Assembly (NCBI RefSeq): GCF_030548205.1
Contig: NZ_JAUORV010000003.1
Location: forward strand, 186,001-250,000
From: Aliiglaciecola sp. 3_MG-2023
GTDB taxonomy: Bacteria; Pseudomonadota; Gammaproteobacteria; Enterobacterales; Alteromonadaceae
DNA: 64,000 bases
Direction: 5' to 3'
A program made the position numbers and the translations under genes. The notes beneath the pieces are model-generated. The model did no database searches. It saw nothing but the letters and a program-made list of their open reading frames with translations, and had not been told where the DNA came from. Of this stretch, positions 62,370 through 64,000 are shown one piece after another. Numbering within the stretch: the stretch's first letter is position 1; every line of letters begins with the position of its first letter.

Positions 62370-63593
62370 ATGTCGTTACTTAGCCCCCCACCTCGCCTTT
62401 TAATGGGTCCTGGTCCAATAAATTGTTATCCGCGGGTCCTGAATGCCATGTCTACTCAGCTGGTTGGACAATATGATCCTGTTATGACAGGTTACATGAA
62501 TGAAGTCATGTCGTTGTATCGAGGTGTATTCAATACCCAAAATGATGCAACATTATTGATAGATGGTACTTCCAGAGCTGGCATTGAAGCGGTCTTGGTA
62601 TCTTGTATTGAACCTGGCGATGACGTATTGGTGCCTGTGTTTGGGCGCTTTGGACATTTATTGGCTGAAATAAGTGAGCGTGCTGGAGCGAAAGTTCACA
62701 CCATTGAAGTTCCTTGGGGTGAGATTTTCCAGCCAGAACAAATAGAACAAGCCATTCAAAAAATACGTCCAAAAGTGTTGGCATTAGTACAAGGTGATAC
62801 GTCTACCACAATGCTACAACCTCTAGAAAATATTGGCGAAATTTGTGAAAAATACGATGTTTTATTTTACAGCGATGCCACCGCTTCAATAGGGGGTAAC
62901 CCGTTTAAAGCCGATGAGTGGAAATTAGATGCAGTTTCTGTTGGCTTACAAAAGTGTCTTGGCGGCCCCTCAGGCAGTGCACCTATTACGTTGAGTGAAA
63001 AATACGTGCAACGAGTGAGGCAAAGACAACATGTTGAAGCTGGCATTCGAAATGAGCAACACGCAGATGGCTTAGGTTTGCGAATACGTTCAAATTATTT
63101 CGATATTCCAATGATCCTTGATTATTGGGGAGAAGAACGACTCAACCACCATACTGAAGCTACCTCGATGTTATATGCGGCTCGAGAATGCGCCCTGCAA
63201 CTATTAGAAGAAGGGGTCGAAAACAGCATTCAACGCCACAAATTACATGGTGATGCAATGCTCGCAGGTGTTAAGGGTCTGAACCTATCGCCATTTGGGG
63301 ATTTAAAACACAAAATGAATAATGTGGTTGGTGTTTATATTCCAGAAAATGTCAATGGCGAGCAAATTCGTGAACAACTTCTGCACCAATATAACATCGA
63401 AATTGGTACTTCTTTTGGTCCTCTTCACGGCAAAATATGGCGTATTGGGACCATGGGCTATAACGCCAGAAAAGATACGGTTTTACATACATTACAAGCA
63501 CTTGAAAATACATTGAGGCGCGCTGGTCACCAATTACAACCTGGTTTGACTACCGACATGGCCTTTGATGTTTATGCAAACGAGGAGAACTAA
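62370..63593 (+). CDS. pucG: (S)-ureidoglycine-glyoxylate aminotransferase type, PucG/HpxJ-like
   Basis: 407 residues of the class V (alanine-glyoxylate) PLP aminotransferase family. The pyridoxal-binding lysine is Lys195 in VSVGLQKCLGGPSG. The start GPGPINCYPRVL is the family hallmark, and FYSDATASIGG has the phosphate-site Asp. In PucG-type enzymes ureidoglycine gives up its amino group to glyoxylate. The position before an allantoate amidohydrolase gene agrees. AGGAGAA precedes the ATG. Confidence 0.88.
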   Translation: MSLLSPPPRLLMGPGPINCYPRVLNAMSTQLVGQYDPVMTGYMNEVMSLYRGVFNTQNDATLLIDGTSRAGIEAVLVSCIEPGDDVLVPVFGRFGHLLAEISERAGAKVHTIEVPWGEIFQPEQIEQAIQKIRPKVLALVQGDTSTTMLQPLENIGEICEKYDVLFYSDATASIGGNPFKADEWKLDAVSVGLQKCLGGPSGSAPITLSEKYVQRVRQRQHVEAGIRNEQHADGLGLRIRSNYFDIPMILDYWGEERLNHHTEATSMLYAARECALQLLEEGVENSIQRHKLHGDAMLAGVKGLNLSPFGDLKHKMNNVVGVYIPENVNGEQIREQLLHQYNIEIGTSFGPLHGKIWRIGTMGYNARKDTVLHTLQALENTLRRAGHQLQPGLTTDMAFDVYANEEN

Positions 63594-63595
63594 AG

Positions 63596-64000
63596 ATGTT
63601 TACTTCCTATGTTCAAACTGTCCTCCAACGATGTGACGAATTGGCGTTAATCAGTCAAAATCCAGACTACATAGATCGTCGCTATTTAACCAAAGAACAT
63701 AAGCTCGCAAATCAGTTAGTCGCAAGTTGGATGGAACAAGCTAAAATGCGCACTTGGCAAGATGAGGCGGGTAATCAGTGGGGAAGTTATCAAAGTCCTT
63801 ATGAAAATGCCGAAACCTTAATTATCGGTAGTCATTTAGATACCGTTCCCAATAGTGGCAAATATGATGGCATCTTGGGTGTACTGTTACCGTTGAGTTT
63901 AGTTCAATGGTTTGCAGATAACGCCATTGACTTACCATTTAACCTTGAGATTGTTGGCTTCGCTGATGAAGAAGGCACGCGTTTCGGAACCACTTTATTG
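63596..64000 (+). CDS. allC: Allantoate amidohydrolase-like Zn-dependent hydrolase, 3' end outside window
   Basis: The first 135 codons of an M20 family carbamoyl-amidase (AllC/HpxK or beta-ureidopropionase type). Metal ligands are visible in GSHLDTVPNSGKYDG (His, Asp) and GFADEEGTRF (Glu-Glu). The KYDGILGV element with two metal residues is typical of allantoate amidohydrolases. It is the last visible gene of the operon, 2 bp after pucG. AllC versus ureidopropionase is decided mainly by the neighbourhood. Confidence 0.85.
   Translation, partial: MFTSYVQTVLQRCDELALISQNPDYIDRRYLTKEHKLANQLVASWMEQAKMRTWQDEAGNQWGSYQSPYENAETLIIGSHLDTVPNSGKYDGILGVLLPLSLVQWFADNAIDLPFNLEIVGFADEEGTRFGTTLL

Overview
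The window is ordinary chromosomal DNA of a low-to-mid GC marine gammaproteobacterium. The best guess is Alteromonadales, close to Alteromonas, Glaciecola or Paraglaciecola. This rests on gene content and order (ccoNOQP-ccoHIS-fnr-uspE-ttcA, ydbH-ynbE-ydbL, a DUF2987 protein beside Bax) and on a dif site almost identical to that of E. coli. I see no rRNA, tRNA, insertion sequence, prophage or CRISPR array.

Region by region: 1-12.3 kb holds fabA with a candidate FabR operator, a periplasmic solute-binding protein with a problematic start, acnA, a lipoprotein metallophosphoesterase, cbpA-cbpM, an FNR-box-preceded glycerol dehydrogenase, a Na/Pi symporter and a CsbD-like protein. A chromosome-dimer resolution site (dif) lies at 12685-12712 in a roughly 0.9 kb gene-free stretch, so the window sits on the replication terminus. 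From 13.2 to 16.1 kb come three unknown small genes and a saccharopine-dehydrogenase-like oxidoreductase. From 16.5 to 19.6 kb is the ydbH-ynbE-ydbL envelope operon, including a 59-residue lipoprotein gene. From 20 to 32.6 kb is a transport block: a P-type ATPase, universal stress protein, two cation/proton antiporters and the yhiI-rbbA-yhhJ export system.

From 33.2 to 39.5 kb come a GNAT acetyltransferase, a lone glgC, a candidate small RNA gene, and a FixL/FixJ-type two-component system whose second PAS domain keeps the FixL haem histidine. A KefC-like antiporter and a pair of bacterioferritins behind a Fur box follow. The two ferritin subunits have complementary defects: one keeps the haem methionine but has lost ferroxidase ligands, and the other is the reverse. 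From 43 to 53 kb is the cbb3 oxidase operon with its copper-loading genes, driven from a perfect FNR box, then fnr itself, uspE (with an FNR-like box) and ttcA. Together 35-51 kb reads as an oxygen- and iron-responsive respiratory region.

From 53 to 57.7 kb are a patatin (rssA), a DUF2987 protein, bax, two membrane proteins and the sirtuin cobB. From 57.8 kb to the right edge is a ureide (purine) catabolic cluster: an RpiR-type regulator, a 16-bp palindrome that is probably its operator, an amidase, an oxamate-amidohydrolase-like Ntn hydrolase, a TSUP permease, a ureidoglycine aminotransferase and the start of an allantoate amidohydrolase. All functional calls come from motif reading; no database search was run.
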